Origin: Deltaproteobacteria bacterium
GTDB taxonomy: Bacteria; Desulfobacterota; Desulfobacteria; Desulfobacterales; BuS5
Reading direction: 5' to 3'
Length of the DNA: 7,249 nucleotides
Assembly: GCA_021157555.1 (NCBI GenBank)
Contig: JAGGWL010000030.1
Coordinates: 1-7,249 of the forward strand
In this document: in pieces, positions 6,170-7,249 of the stretch
How the letters are laid out: each line of letters begins with the position of its first letter
Numbering within the stretch: the first letter of the stretch is position 1
The notes under the pieces: model-generated
What the model saw: the letters and a program-made list of their open reading frames with translations, nothing else
Told to the model about the DNA's origin: nothing
Databases searched by the model: none
Position numbers and translations under genes: made by a program

Positions 6170-6197
6170 TTGAAAAGAAAAAAAATATGGCTATGAT
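6170..6197 (+). promoter_or_regulatory. Sigma-70-like promoter for the ABC transporter operon
   Basis: TTGAAA (6170-6175), a 16-base spacer, and TATGAT (6192-6197) each match five of six consensus bases. Transcription would start at about 6204, giving a leader of some 36 bases to the ATG at 6240. This argues against the upstream ATG at 6207, which would sit almost at the transcript end without a ribosome site. Confidence 0.6.
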
Positions 6198-6239
6198 GGC
6201 AGTAAAATGAAATATTTCCTAAAGGAAAGGTATACTAAC

Positions 6240-7175
6240 ATGATCCATATTGAAAAATTAACTAAATATTATAATGAGTTGTGTGCTGTGGACCAAATAA
6301 GTCTGGATATCAGCAAGGGAGAGATACTTGGATTGCTGGGTCCAAATGGCGCCGGTAAAACAACAACACTGAGAATTCTTACCGGGTTTTTAAAACCGAC
6401 ATCCGGAAGCATACAGGTTGATGGCTATAATATAGATGAAGATTTGTTGCAAATTAAAGGTCTTATAGGATATCTTCCAGAATCGGCACCCCTTTATTAC
6501 AATATGCTGGTATTTGATTATCTAAACTTTGTGGCGGATATAAGAAGAATCGAAAGTAAAAAAAAACTTACCAGAATCCATGAGCTTTCGGATCTGTGCG
6601 GCCTTAATGAAGTAATGCACAAATCAATAGGAGAGTTATCAAAGGGGTATAAACAGCGGACAGGACTTGCCCATGCAATGATGAGCAATCCTGAAATACT
6701 TATTCTGGATGAACCTACCTCCGGGCTGGATCCTAATCAGATTGTCGAAATTCGTGAAATCATCAAGCAGATAGGAAAAGAGAAAACCATTATTTTTTCC
6801 ACCCATATCCTTAGTGAAGCTGAAGCTACCTCAGATAGGATTGTTATAATAAATCAGGGAAAAATAGTTGCTGACGGCACTGCTCAAAGTTTAAAATCGT
6901 CTGCGCAAAGCGAATCTTCTGTAACCATAGTTCTTAAAGGTACTAATTTTGAGTCAGTAAAGAATTTGTTCAGTACAGATAATACTATTCTCCGGATTAA
7001 ACTTGATGATAACGGTATGGACGATATTGTCCGGCTAAAAATATATGCCATCGCATCTTCCAATCTGATGGAAAATATTTATAAAAAAATTAAAGAGACC
7101 GACTGGATTCTGCTGGAATTCTCTCAGGACACCAAAACACTTGAGAAAATTTTTAGAGAACTAACAATGGTATAG
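6240..7175 (+). CDS. ABC transporter ATP-binding protein (GldA/NatA-like exporter)
   Basis: The 311-residue ATPase powers an ABC-2 type membrane exporter; the substrate is unknown. It has Walker A GPNGAGKT at residues 34-41, the Q-loop region GYLPES at 77-82, the signature LSKGYKQR at 133-140, Walker B ILILDEP at 153-159, the D-loop SGLDP at 161-165 and the switch histidine H189 in STHIL. The Q-loop carries Glu (E81) in place of the usual Gln, and the signature is LSKGY instead of LSGGQ. Both variants are familiar in the GldA/CcmA-like group. A C-terminal extension of about 90 residues after the ATPase core is usual there too. The start at 6240 is chosen for AAGG nine bases upstream and the promoter position; an in-frame ATG at 6207 would add 11 residues. 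The permease gene begins 16 bases after the stop. Confidence 0.92.
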   Translation: MIHIEKLTKYYNELCAVDQISLDISKGEILGLLGPNGAGKTTTLRILTGFLKPTSGSIQVDGYNIDEDLLQIKGLIGYLPESAPLYYNMLVFDYLNFVADIRRIESKKKLTRIHELSDLCGLNEVMHKSIGELSKGYKQRTGLAHAMMSNPEILILDEPTSGLDPNQIVEIREIIKQIGKEKTIIFSTHILSEAEATSDRIVIINQGKIVADGTAQSLKSSAQSESSVTIVLKGTNFESVKNLFSTDNTILRIKLDDNGMDDIVRLKIYAIASSNLMENIYKKIKETDWILLEFSQDTKTLEKIFRELTMV

Positions 7176-7191
7176 TAAATGGAGCAGTGAT

Positions 7192-7249
7192 ATGACTCAA
7201 ATCAGACATATATTTATCAAAGAATTTAAAGATTATTTTGTTTCACCAA
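7192..7249 (+). CDS. ABC-2 transporter permease, N-terminal fragment
   Basis: Only 19 codons are inside the window: MTQIRHIFIKEFKDYFVSP. The pattern KEFKxYFxSP just after the start is typical of GldF-like ABC-2 permeases, where it precedes the first membrane helix. GGAG lies seven bases before the ATG, and the gene follows the ATPase at 16 bases, so the two form an operon. The fragment is cut by the window edge and is not broken. Confidence 0.8.
   Translation, partial: MTQIRHIFIKEFKDYFVSP

Overview
The window looks like chromosomal DNA from an anaerobic, selenocysteine-using bacterium, most likely a member of Desulfobacterota (the former Deltaproteobacteria). This placement is an inference from four things: a selenocysteine-containing SelD, a YedF-type selenium protein, a small protein of a type I associate with that group, and a GldA/GldF-like ABC transporter. 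The DNA is moderately A+T-rich, and most A+T-rich between about 1140 and 2500.

Layout. Positions 1-810 (minus) hold the N-terminal 270 codons of an exported DUF3300 protein that runs off the left edge. A small hypothetical gene (877-1125, minus) follows. Next is about 470 bases of A+T-rich DNA with short direct and inverted repeats but no gene I can support. Positions 1598-2200 (plus) encode a poly-gamma-glutamate hydrolase-like zinc enzyme. It converges on a minus-strand cluster that reads, in transcription order, selD (4274-3222), yedF (3141-2536) and a small DUF4405 membrane protein (2492-2223). A LysR-type regulator (5356-4442) lies just upstream of selD on the same strand. Its start codon is three bases beyond the stop of a Bax inhibitor-1 family membrane protein gene (6061-5360). 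A divergent intergenic region with a good sigma-70-like promoter on each strand separates that pair from a plus-strand ABC-2 exporter operon: the ATPase at 6240-7175, then the first 19 codons of a permease at 7192, cut by the right edge.

Central point. The selD gene is interrupted by an in-frame TGA at 4218-4220, exactly at the catalytic Cys/Sec position of selenophosphate synthetase. A plausible bacterial SECIS stem-loop follows it at once. A standard ORF caller starts the gene at about 4172 and loses the first 34 residues, including the active site. Read through as selenocysteine, the protein is 350 residues long with all expected motifs, so this is an intact selenoprotein gene and not a pseudogene.

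How the genes may work together. SelD makes selenophosphate. YedF (TusA-like plus DsrE-like domains) is a presumed selenium/sulfur carrier. The neighbouring LysR regulator probably controls them. The role of the DUF4405 protein at the end of this cluster is unknown, and it is the most open question here. selD has a near-consensus promoter whose predicted start site falls almost on the ATG, so its own transcript may be leaderless.
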